A stretch of 16,137 nt of DNA from assembly GCA_026387805.1 (NCBI GenBank), contig JAPLKY010000203.1, positions 1 through 16,137 on the forward strand, written 5' to 3'. The notes beneath the pieces are model-generated. The model was not told the origin of the DNA. It did not search any database and saw only the letters and a list, made by a program, of their open reading frames with translations. Position numbers and translations under genes: made by a program. Each line of letters starts with the position of its first letter. The stretch's first letter is position 1. This DNA is from Candidatus Krumholzibacteriia bacterium. GTDB lineage: Bacteria; Krumholzibacteriota; Krumholzibacteriia; Krumholzibacteriales; Krumholzibacteriaceae. This document shows positions 6,505-11,798 of this stretch, one piece after another.

Positions 6505-6783
6505 ATGAGAAAGCACTACGATTTTTCGAAGATGAAAGCGCGCCGGAATCCTTACGTGAAATTGCTCAAGCAATCAGTGACCATTCGCCTGGACAAAGAA
6601 ACCGTCGAATACTTCAAGGGACTCGCGGGCAAGACGGGCGTGCCTTATCAGCATCTCATCAATCTGTATCTCAGGGACTGCGCGGCGAGACAGAAGGAAC
6701 TTGCAATGCGCTGGGTGGTGAATGGCCGCCGAACTACGCGCTGCACTCGGCGGTCTGCTGCGCAGCCCGCTAGTGAGCGCTAG
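6505..6783 (+). CDS. brnA: BrnA-family antitoxin, C-terminus extended into the attC
   Basis: Antitoxin of the BrnT toxin, 92 residues as read. The core KQSVTIRLDKETVEYFKGLA followed by GVPYQHLINLYLRDCA is the ribbon-helix-helix DNA-binding and dimerisation fold; the N-terminal MRKHYDFSKMKARRNPYV segment is also typical. After about residue 67 (RQKELAMRW) the sequence becomes an arginine-rich tail of about 18 residues (GRRTTRCTRR...) encoded by the attC site, with the stop only inside the right half of the attC. The native stop was probably lost when the cassette acquired this attC. Whether the tail affects repression or toxin binding is unknown. Confidence 0.88.
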   Translation: MRKHYDFSKMKARRNPYVKLLKQSVTIRLDKETVEYFKGLAGKTGVPYQHLINLYLRDCAARQKELAMRWVVNGRRTTRCTRRSAAQPASER

Positions 6784-6791
6784 CGTTATGC
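6728..6791 (+). repeat. Short divergent attC-like site (about 64 bp)
   Basis: Left box GCCGAAC (6728-6734), right box GTTATGC (6785-6791). Arms GCGCTGCACT and AGTGAGCGCTAGC pair imperfectly with one extra base, as expected for attC hairpins; the loop region CTGCTGCGCAGC is itself a dyad. It is unlike the 112-bp family. The brnA reading frame runs into it. Confidence 0.7.
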
Positions 6792-6885
6792 GCGTCGGTT
6801 CGATCAACTCATGTCTAGCGAAGTCGGGAGGGCCTCATGTCTGATCGCGTGAGTCCAGCGTTCCTACCCCCCATCAAGCGCCGAG

Positions 6886-7476
6886 GTGATAGCCGATTTG
6901 CATGATATCACGTGGACGCCCGAACAGGTTCGTGGTGTCCGGAGCAATCCGCTTTACGTTGGTATCTACCCCTTCCCTGCTCTCGTCTCGGATCGGGAAT
7001 GGGTGCGTTCGGCAGTTGAGGCTATCCATGATCACGGCGCGGAACAGTTCCTCGTCAACATGCTCCATGTCTTGAGAAGCACGCTCCAGTGTGTCTCCGA
7101 CGCCGAGAACGCTAATCGGTCAGATGCGCTGATAACCGGAGTCCAAATTCTGCAGCGGGTCTACCAAATGACTCCATCGGAGGCCGCGGTTAGTTCACTA
7201 CTGGAGCAAGGATTCTCCTCAGCTCACGATATCGTTACTAACGATGATCAGCATCACGACGAGTTGCGGGTGCGGGCGTTTCTCCAAGAAGCGTCGGCAA
7301 GGCTCCGCGAGGCGTTGACACTGACAGCCGCTAGCAAACGATCCGAATACCAGCAACTAGTCGAGGCCTTGGAATCACACCTGAGTACGCCGCCGCTGAG
7401 TGATGTCACCGAAAGGGAGGGCAGACAAGATGTGAGCTTCCTCGGCAATGACACGGGCGGCCCTCAAGCCGGATAG
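6886..7476 (+). CDS. Hypothetical alpha-helical protein, probably 5'-frameshifted
   Basis: I do not recognise this protein. From GTG 6886 it is 196 residues, starting MIADLHDITWTPEQVRGV, with long amphipathic helices (FLVNMLHVLRSTLQ, LRVRAFLQEASARLREAL) and no signal peptide or membrane segment. GTG 6886 has only a poor ribosome site. By contrast ATG 6837 has GGGAGG a few bases upstream and reads MSDRVSPAFLPP before running out of frame. The two frames join if one C is dropped from the six-C run at 6867-6872, giving ..FLPPSSAEVIADLHD. The gene is therefore probably a frameshifted version of one starting at 6837, unless the extra C is a sequencing error. Its TAG stop lies in the GGATAGC box at 7471. 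Confidence 0.65.
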   Translation: MIADLHDITWTPEQVRGVRSNPLYVGIYPFPALVSDREWVRSAVEAIHDHGAEQFLVNMLHVLRSTLQCVSDAENANRSDALITGVQILQRVYQMTPSEAAVSSLLEQGFSSAHDIVTNDDQHHDELRVRAFLQEASARLREALTLTAASKRSEYQQLVEALESHLSTPPLSDVTEREGRQDVSFLGNDTGGPQAG

Positions 7477-7538
7477 CGCTTTTGCACCGCCTGACTACAG
7501 TTTGGAGCAGCCGGCCGCAGCTGATGCCGACGTTATCT
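7471..7538 (+). repeat. Degenerate or chimeric attC site
   Basis: The right half (CCGGCCGCAGCTGATGCCGA, then GTTATCT at 7532-7538) is the right arm of the 112-bp family, but the left half is replaced by unrelated sequence. The left box would be GGATAGC (7471-7477), one base off the AAC consensus. The right box exactly matches the AGATAAC ending the vapBC cassette. Confidence 0.7.
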
Positions 7539-7553
7539 ATACGAAATATTCGA

Positions 7554-7589
7554 TTGACAAATATGCACTATTGATGCACACTAATGCAC
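7554..7589 (+). promoter_or_regulatory. Probable promoter/operator of vapBC
   Basis: A perfect TTGACA -35 box at 7554-7559 is followed by three copies of ATGCAC at 7563, 7574 and 7584, spaced 11 and 10 bases, about one helical turn. Direct repeats on one DNA face suit a ribbon-helix-helix repressor such as VapB. No good -10 box is visible at the standard spacing. Confidence 0.5.
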
Positions 7590-7790
7590 ATGAGAACAAC
7601 ACTGAACATACGGGAAGCTCTCCTGAAAAAGGCCGCTCAACTCACGGGCGTACACGAGAAGACTTCATTGGTTCATTTGGGGCTTGAGGCGCTGATTGCG
7701 CGTGAGAGCGCCCGGCGCCTGGCGAAATTGGGGGGAACCGATAGAAATCTGCGTCCCATCAGAAGGCGGCGCACTGGTAGTGGCGAATGA
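7590..7790 (+). CDS. vapB: VapB-type ribbon-helix-helix antitoxin
   Basis: A 66-residue antitoxin of the type II VapB family. MRTTLNIREALLKKAAQLTG forms the RHH strand and first helix, followed by EKTSLVHLGLEALIARESARRLAKLGG, the pattern of VapBs that pair with PIN toxins. The C-terminus is basic and should contact the toxin. ATG 7590 gives the expected N-terminus; an in-frame ATG at 7584 adds only two residues and lies in an operator-like repeat. No ribosome site is seen; ATG 7590 is 36 bases from the -35 box start, similar to the brnT and relE cassettes. It overlaps vapC by four bases (ATGA). Confidence 0.88.
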   Translation: MRTTLNIREALLKKAAQLTGVHEKTSLVHLGLEALIARESARRLAKLGGTDRNLRPIRRRRTGSGE

Positions 7791-8158
7791 TATTGGTTGA
7801 TACGTCAGTTTGGGTTCGACATTTCAGGATGGGCGACAAGAAGCTGGCGGAACTCCTCGAGGAGGGAGAGGTTTCGTGCCACCCCCATATCATTGGGGAA
7901 CTGGCTTGCGGCAATCTCAAGCGTCGATCCCTTGTATTATCACTTCTAGGGGAATTGTCAGTAGTGCCGATAGCTGAAAACGAAGAAGTGCTGGCTCTCT
8001 TGGATCGAGAGAAGCTTTATGGGCGGGGACTTGGATGGATAGATGCTCACTTGCTTGCATCGGCGATGCTGGCGGATTGTCCGATTTGGACATTGGACGT
8101 GAGCTTGAAGCGTGCAGCGGCTCATTTGAAAATCGAATTTTCAACAACGGATAGATAA
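7787..8158 (+). CDS. vapC: VapC-family PIN-domain ribonuclease toxin
   Basis: A 123-residue PIN-domain toxin, a metal-dependent RNase that typically cleaves tRNA or rRNA. The acidic quartet is visible: D5 in ILVDTSVW, E38 in IIGELACG, D85 or close by in GWIDAHLLASA, and an Asp in the TLDVSLKRAA block. Full length for the family, no damage. Its start overlaps the antitoxin stop (ATGA), indicating translational coupling. The TAA stop is embedded in the R'' box AGATAAC of the attC at 8153. Confidence 0.93.
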   Translation: MILVDTSVWVRHFRMGDKKLAELLEEGEVSCHPHIIGELACGNLKRRSLVLSLLGELSVVPIAENEEVLALLDREKLYGRGLGWIDAHLLASAMLADCPIWTLDVSLKRAAAHLKIEFSTTDR

Positions 8159-8264
8159 CTCCGCATGCAGCTGACGGCCGTTGCCGTCACGCCGCCTGCG
8201 GAGCACGCGGCGCGCCGACCCGCCGGGGCGGCGAACACGACCGCAGCCGATGCCGACGTTAGAC
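8153..8264 (+). repeat. Integron attC site, 112-bp family
   Basis: R'' AGATAAC (8153-8159) matches the GTTATCT that opens the vapBC cassette; R' GTTAGAC (8258-8264). The body has scattered substitutions relative to the consensus (for example gaacacgaccgcagccgatg in the right arm). It supplies the vapC stop codon. Confidence 0.9.
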
Positions 8265-8321
8265 CTATTAGTACTTGAAGAGCGCAACAGAGCACAATGT
8301 TCATACTGTAGGAAGGAAGAC

Positions 8322-8807
8322 GTGAAGCTGAATAGCATTCTATGGCTTGCAACCATAGTTTCTTGTATCGCCGCATTAGCACTCCCGTGGCCAGCCATGT
8401 CTCAAACAATTTGGGTCGTGACAAGAGTTGGGACGCACGCTGATACAATTACTGTGCGTGTATCGCCACCGTCGGTTCCTATCTGCGGACAAATGGAATG
8501 TGGCTTTTCCGAATTCTATTCTCTATATGTTACACCTTGCCCGCTAAATAAGACTTGCACAGGAGATACTTACGGCGAGCTTCTAATGTGTAGCACTGCA
8601 TACACAGCACTTTCATTTCTCGCGGGCACTTCCTATATCATATGGGGGGATTATCAATATATGGGCTATTTTACCGATTTTCACGAGCCATGCAATCAAT
8701 CGTGTAGAATCACCGGCAATATTGAACAATCGGTATTCCCTGATGATTATGTGGCGACGTTTAAAAGCACTTGGGGATCTATTAAATCCCTGTATTCCTC
8801 ACAATGA
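8322..8807 (+). CDS. Secreted cysteine-containing hypothetical protein
   Basis: I do not recognise this 161-residue protein. GTG 8322 follows an AGGAAGGA ribosome site (8310-8317), and the N-terminus is a clear signal peptide (MKLNSILWLATIVSCIAALA, then PWPAMS with cleavage likely before QTIWVV). Upstream codons in this frame belong to the attC. The mature part is beta-rich, with cysteines in PICGQMECG, TPCPLNKTC, MCS and PCNQSC arrangements, probably disulfide-bonded outside the cytoplasm. Strands such as ADTITVRVSP hint at an Ig/FN3-like fold (weak inference). It shares its attC-bounded interval with the cyclophilin lipoprotein gene. Confidence 0.75.
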   Translation: MKLNSILWLATIVSCIAALALPWPAMSQTIWVVTRVGTHADTITVRVSPPSVPICGQMECGFSEFYSLYVTPCPLNKTCTGDTYGELLMCSTAYTALSFLAGTSYIIWGDYQYMGYFTDFHEPCNQSCRITGNIEQSVFPDDYVATFKSTWGSIKSLYSSQ

Positions 8808-8893
8808 TTCAATGATTCTTTGAAACGCCCGTCGTGATTCGGCCAATTTAAGTTAGATTGATGGTCAGTAGTCCATGAGGTGTTGGATCGGAT

Positions 8894-9529
8894 ATGCACA
8901 ATCCGGAAAATAGCATAATGATACTGTTCGGCGTGATCCTCACAATCTCGCTGTGCCTTTGTGCGGGTTGCTCCGATTCGCCTCAAGCGCCGGATTGCGA
9001 ATGTCCTGATCGTCCTCTTCAGCCTCTTGTTCGGATGAATACGACGATGGGCTCAATAATTCTCGAGCTCGATATGTCACGAGCGCCGGTCAGTGTCGGC
9101 AATTTCTTGGAGTATGTGGGGGCTTCCCTCTATGACAGCACAATCTTCCATCGCGTGCTTCCCGGTTTCGTAATTCAAGGCGGGCAGTACACTCAGGATT
9201 TGGAAAGGAAGGAAGCACACGATCCGATTATTTGTGAATCCTATAATGGATTATCAAACCTACGCGGAACAATAGCCGTGGCGCGATCATCATCGTCGAA
9301 TTCAGGGACATGTCAGTTCTTCATCAATTTGAAGGACAATCCATCACTCGATAGACAGGATGATGCTAGGCCCGGATATGCGGTATTTGGCCGTGTGATA
9401 GCCGGTATGGACGTTGTTGATTCTGTCGGCGGGGTGCTAACATCGACACAGCAGGCGCCTGACGGAGCGTTCTTGTACGATGTGCCCGTAACTCCGGTGA
9501 TTGTGCTATCAGTGCAACGAATCAAGTGA
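8894..9529 (+). CDS. Cyclophilin-type peptidyl-prolyl cis-trans isomerase, lipoprotein
   Basis: A 211-residue PPIase that isomerises prolyl bonds, placed outside the cytoplasm by an N-terminal signal with a lipobox-like CAGC (cysteine at residue 26; the -3 residue is Cys rather than the usual Leu). A short Cys/Pro linker (DCECPDRPLQP) leads to the cyclophilin domain from about residue 47. Hallmarks are FHRVLPGFVIQGG (catalytic Arg), GTIAVARS, SGTCQFFINLKDNPSLD and YAVFGRVIAGMDVVD. The domain appears complete. ATG 8918 is an alternative start giving a shorter signal. A GTTAGAT at 8852-8858 exactly complements the ATCTAAC at this cassette's end, suggesting it was once a separate cassette. Confidence 0.92.
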   Translation: MHNPENSIMILFGVILTISLCLCAGCSDSPQAPDCECPDRPLQPLVRMNTTMGSIILELDMSRAPVSVGNFLEYVGASLYDSTIFHRVLPGFVIQGGQYTQDLERKEAHDPIICESYNGLSNLRGTIAVARSSSSNSGTCQFFINLKDNPSLDRQDDARPGYAVFGRVIAGMDVVDSVGGVLTSTQQAPDGAFLYDVPVTPVIVLSVQRIK

Positions 9530-9568
9530 GATAAGGGATGGGTTGGAGGGCAAAACGAGTAAGGCACA

Positions 9569-9680
9569 ATCTAACTCCGCATGCAGCTGACGGTCGTTGC
9601 CGTCACGCCGCCCGCGGAGCACGCGGCGCGCCGGCCCGCCGGGGCGGCGGACGTGGCCGCAGCTGATGTCGACGTTGGAT
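9569..9680 (+). repeat. Integron attC site, 112-bp family
   Basis: R'' ATCTAAC (9569-9575), R' GTTGGAT (9674-9680). The body is close to the family consensus, with small changes (ggtcgttgccgtc in the left part). It closes the cyclophilin cassette and opens the RelE/Phd cassette. Confidence 0.9.
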
Positions 9681-9696
9681 ACACGTAACCGCGATC

Positions 9697-9725
9697 TTGA
9701 CATATAGCCAGAATATGGCTATAAT
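9697..9725 (+). promoter_or_regulatory. Consensus sigma70 promoter with operator, relE/phd pair
   Basis: TTGACA (9697-9702), exactly 17 bases, TATAAT (9720-9725): a perfect consensus promoter. A perfect 8-bp inverted repeat TATAGCCA-GAATA-TGGCTATA (9703-9723) fills the spacer and overlaps the -10, an obvious repressor site. The predicted start of transcription is within a few bases of the toxin ATG at 9735. Confidence 0.85.
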
Positions 9726-9734
9726 CTGGCCAGG

Positions 9735-10013
9735 ATGAAACACCGAATATTGCTAGCTCAACAAGCTGTGCGCGATCTCCGGAGATTGCGGGCCCATGAC
9801 CAGGCGGCAGTGAGGGCTGCAATTGAAAAGCATTTGAGGCACCAGCCGAAGCGGACGAGCAGGAGTCGTATCAAGCGGCTTCGCGGGCTTAAGAAACCTG
9901 AATATCGACTGAGGGTCGGCGATACCCGGGTGTTCTACGATGTGGCGGGAGACGAGGTATACATTCTGGCCATCATTAGTAAGCCGGATTCCGAGAAGTG
10001 GCTGGCCGAATAA
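9735..10013 (+). CDS. RelE/ParE-family toxin
   Basis: A 92-residue toxin of the RelE/ParE superfamily. Features are an N-terminal LAQQAVRDLRRLRAHD helix, a basic middle (RSRIKRLRGLKKPEYRLRVGD) and C-terminal strands TRVFYDVAGDEVYILAIISK followed by a short helix. RelE members cleave ribosome-bound mRNA and ParE members act on gyrase; the basic residues are more RelE-like, but I cannot separate them firmly. The order is toxin first. The ATG is 10 bases after the -10 box, so translation is probably leaderless or nearly so. It ends 11 bases before the antitoxin gene. Confidence 0.9.
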   Translation: MKHRILLAQQAVRDLRRLRAHDQAAVRAAIEKHLRHQPKRTSRSRIKRLRGLKKPEYRLRVGDTRVFYDVAGDEVYILAIISKPDSEKWLAE

Positions 10014-10024
10014 GGAGAACAATC

Positions 10025-10270
10025 ATGAAGAAGGTGGCCCTTTCAACGGTGAAGGATGATCTATCGCGGTTTCTGCGGATTGCGGAGAAGGAACAGGTCG
10101 TCATTACGCGCCACGGGAAGCCTGCTGGAGTTCTCATCGGCTTCAACTCCGAGGACGATTGGTTTGAATACCGACTGGAGAATGACCCGCGTTTCCTGAA
10201 GCGGATAGAAGCCGCGCGGCGCAGCATTCGAGCGGGCAAGGGTGTGCCCCTCGAAAAGGTGGGGACTTAG
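10025..10270 (+). CDS. Phd/YefM-family antitoxin
   Basis: An 81-residue antitoxin. The N-terminal half VALSTVKDDLSRFLRIAEKEQVVITRHGKPAGVLIG is the Phd/YefM DNA-binding and dimerisation fold; the C-terminal half (EDDWFEYRLENDPRFLKRIEAARRSIRAG) is a toxin-binding extended region. ATG 10025 has AGGAG at 10013-10017, overlapping the toxin stop region. It should repress the consensus promoter at 9697 via the inverted repeat there. A damaged attC begins 11 bases after the stop. Confidence 0.9.
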   Translation: MKKVALSTVKDDLSRFLRIAEKEQVVITRHGKPAGVLIGFNSEDDWFEYRLENDPRFLKRIEAARRSIRAGKGVPLEKVGT

Positions 10271-10280
10271 AGTCGGAGAT

Positions 10281-10316
10281 GTCTAACTCTGCATGCAGCT
10301 GATGCCGACGCTAGGC
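10281..10316 (+). repeat. Internally deleted attC remnant (36 bp)
   Basis: GTCTAAC (10281-10287) is followed by TGCATGCAGCTGATGCCGA and then GCTAGGC (10310-10316). The outer arms of the 112-bp family remain but about 76 bp of centre are gone, joined exactly at the GCAGCTGA sequence present in both arms. The right box has lost the GTT core (GCT). Recombination here is probably impaired. Confidence 0.8.
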
Positions 10317-10395
10317 CCATCGGTGACGCTGACGGTCTTGATGGCCAACATGCTCGTCGCTGAGGGCTCCAAGGGTACTACCGGGAGACTCCACG

Positions 10396-11133
10396 ATGCC
10401 TGCGCAGCAGACCGTCCTTCTCGTCGGCGGCACCGGACGCACCGGCCGGTGCGTCTTGAAGCAGCTTCTAGGCGGCTGCGTCAGTGTCCGCGTCGTCGTG
10501 CGATCCGCCCGGAAGCTCCCGGCGGGTGCCGCGGACGACCCCAACCTGACGGTGGTCGAGGCCGATCTCCTGTCTCTCGGCGATGATGACCTCCTGCGCC
10601 AAGTCCGTGGCTGCGATGCTGTCATCTCGTGCCTCGGTCACGTTCCCGACTTCAAGGGCATCTTCGGGCCGCCGCGCGACCTCGTCACGCGGGCCACAAC
10701 GAGGCTGTGCCGAGCGATCGGGACGCTGCGGCCCGCAAAGCCGGTCAAGTTCATTCTCATGAGCAGCGTCTCGGTGAATCGCCCGGGGGGCCTCGACGCG
10801 CGTCGCGGGATGTTCGAAAAGGCGGTCGTGTGGATTCTCCGCGGCATCGTTCCTCCGGCCAAGGACAACCAACGAGCCGCGGACTTCCTCTGTCGCGACG
10901 TCGGGATGACCGATACATTCGTGCAGTGGGTGGCGGTCCGCCCGGACACACTTCGGGAGGGTGACGTTTCGGAGTACTCGCTGCACGATGGCCTTGTGAG
11001 CAGTCTCTTTGCCGCGGACAGCACCAACATGGCCAATGTTGCGCACTTCATGTGTGAGTTGGCTACGAACTCGAGGGCGTGGGAGGACTGGAAGGGAAGG
11101 CTGCCCGTAATTATCAACGCTATTACTTCGTAG
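10396..11133 (+). CDS. NmrA-like/atypical SDR NAD(P)-binding protein
   Basis: A 245-residue cytoplasmic protein with an N-terminal Rossmann motif TVLLVGGTGRTGR (residues 6-18), then DLLSLGDDDLLRQVRGCDAVISCLG (beta-4 region) and KFILMSSVSVNRPGG (the Ser of the active-site strand). This is the NmrA-like/atypical short-chain dehydrogenase fold. These proteins may be redox sensors or oxidoreductases; the substrate is unknown. ATG 10396 has GGGAG about 10 bases upstream. It is richer in GC and codon-biased differently from the neighbouring cassette genes. Damaged attC sites flank it on both sides (10281, 11154), so it may no longer be movable as a single cassette. Confidence 0.85.
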   Translation: MPAQQTVLLVGGTGRTGRCVLKQLLGGCVSVRVVVRSARKLPAGAADDPNLTVVEADLLSLGDDDLLRQVRGCDAVISCLGHVPDFKGIFGPPRDLVTRATTRLCRAIGTLRPAKPVKFILMSSVSVNRPGGLDARRGMFEKAVVWILRGIVPPAKDNQRAADFLCRDVGMTDTFVQWVAVRPDTLREGDVSEYSLHDGLVSSLFAADSTNMANVAHFMCELATNSRAWEDWKGRLPVIINAITS

Positions 11134-11153
11134 AGTGGCGGCCAGTAGTCGGG

Positions 11154-11240
11154 GCCTGACACGCGTTTCGAGCGGACGGTCAGGAGCGCCGGCGTGAACC
11201 CGAGCGGCACGGGCCGCCGCTCAAACGCACAACGTTATCC
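11154..11240 (+). repeat. Divergent, partly degenerate attC-like site
   Basis: Right box GTTATCC (11234-11240); left box possibly GCCTGAC (11154-11160), lacking the AAC core. Arms GCGTTTCGAGCGGACGG and GCCGCCGCTCAAACGC face each other with one extra base. It is unrelated in sequence to the 112-bp family. Confidence 0.6.
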
Positions 11241-11257
11241 ATGCTATGAATCCTATA

Positions 11258-11293
11258 CTGATAAAGAACGATCTTCGTATTACAATGTATTAC
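11258..11293 (+). promoter_or_regulatory. Probable promoter/operator of the RHH/PIN pair
   Basis: CTGATA (11258-11263), 17 bases, TACAAT (11281-11286). GTATTAC occurs twice, at 11277-11283 and 11287-11293, exactly 10 bases apart and over the -10. This is a helically phased direct repeat suiting a ribbon-helix-helix repressor. The -35 is weak. Confidence 0.55.
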
Positions 11294-11305
11294 GGAGGTT
11301 GAGCT

Positions 11306-11524
11306 ATGAATAGGCCCATTACCGTCAGGCTGCCGAACGATCTGCAGGAAATCTTGCAAAGCATCAGCAAGAAAGAGCACGTTCCGGTCAGCGATGTTGT
11401 CAGGGAGTCGATCCGGAGATACATTTCCATATACCAGTTTCGTCAGTTGAGAAGGAAGACGCTTCCTTTTGCTGAGGCGCAGGGGTTGTTGGTGGATGAG
11501 GATGTATCCCGGGAAATGAAATGA
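11306..11524 (+). CDS. Ribbon-helix-helix (CopG-type) antitoxin
   Basis: A 72-residue antitoxin-like repressor. ITVRLPNDLQEILQSISKKE is the RHH strand plus first helix, and VPVSDVVRESIRRYISIYQF the second helix. The C-terminal tail (PFAEAQGLLVDEDV) resembles toxin-binding tails of RHH antitoxins that pair with PIN toxins. ATG 11306 has GGAGG at 11294-11298. It overlaps the toxin start by four bases (ATGA). Because the toxin downstream is broken, this is an orphan antitoxin; it may still repress its own promoter or neutralise related toxins elsewhere. Confidence 0.85.
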   Translation: MNRPITVRLPNDLQEILQSISKKEHVPVSDVVRESIRRYISIYQFRQLRRKTLPFAEAQGLLVDEDVSREMK

Positions 11525-11797
11525 AGCTGGTTCTGGATTCGAATGTGATTGTTGCAGCGTTTGCGACAAGGGGGCTTTGCGGCTCCCTTTTTGAATATTG
11601 CCTCGAAAGCCACGAGGTCATTAATATGCCGAGATACAAGCGACCTGGCACTATTGGGAACGGCGAGAGCGGGGAAGGCCAAATATATCGTATCGGGGGA
11701 CAAGGACCTTCTGACATTGAAGAAGTACTTGGACATTGCTATTGTGGATCCAAGGGCTATTCGGCAGGCGGCTAAAAACGAAAAGACGACCAGTTGA
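11521..11797 (+). pseudogene. PIN-domain toxin, internal deletion and frameshift
   Basis: The first 35 codons from ATG 11521 read as a PIN toxin N-terminus (MKLVLDSNVIVAAFATRG, then LFEYCLESHEVI). Shortly after 11625 the reading frame stops making sense, while another frame reads CRDTSDLALLGTARAG, then AKYIVSGDKDLLTLKKY and VDPRAI. These are the C-terminal PIN blocks (D..LA..G and SGDKDLL). About 55-60 residues of the middle, including the central acidic residue, are missing and the frame is shifted. Intact relatives are about 135-140 residues. The remnant should be catalytically dead. It sits directly behind an intact antitoxin gene. Confidence 0.82.
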
Positions 11798-11798
11798 T

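Noticed and set aside
8181..8321. Upstream extension of the secreted-protein gene
   Set aside because: These codons are attC and spacer sequence; GTG 8322 with AGGAAGGA and a signal peptide is the better start.
10293..10586. ORF starting in the deleted attC and overlapping the NmrA-like gene
   Set aside because: Arginine-rich shadow of the NmrA-like reading frame with no ribosome site.
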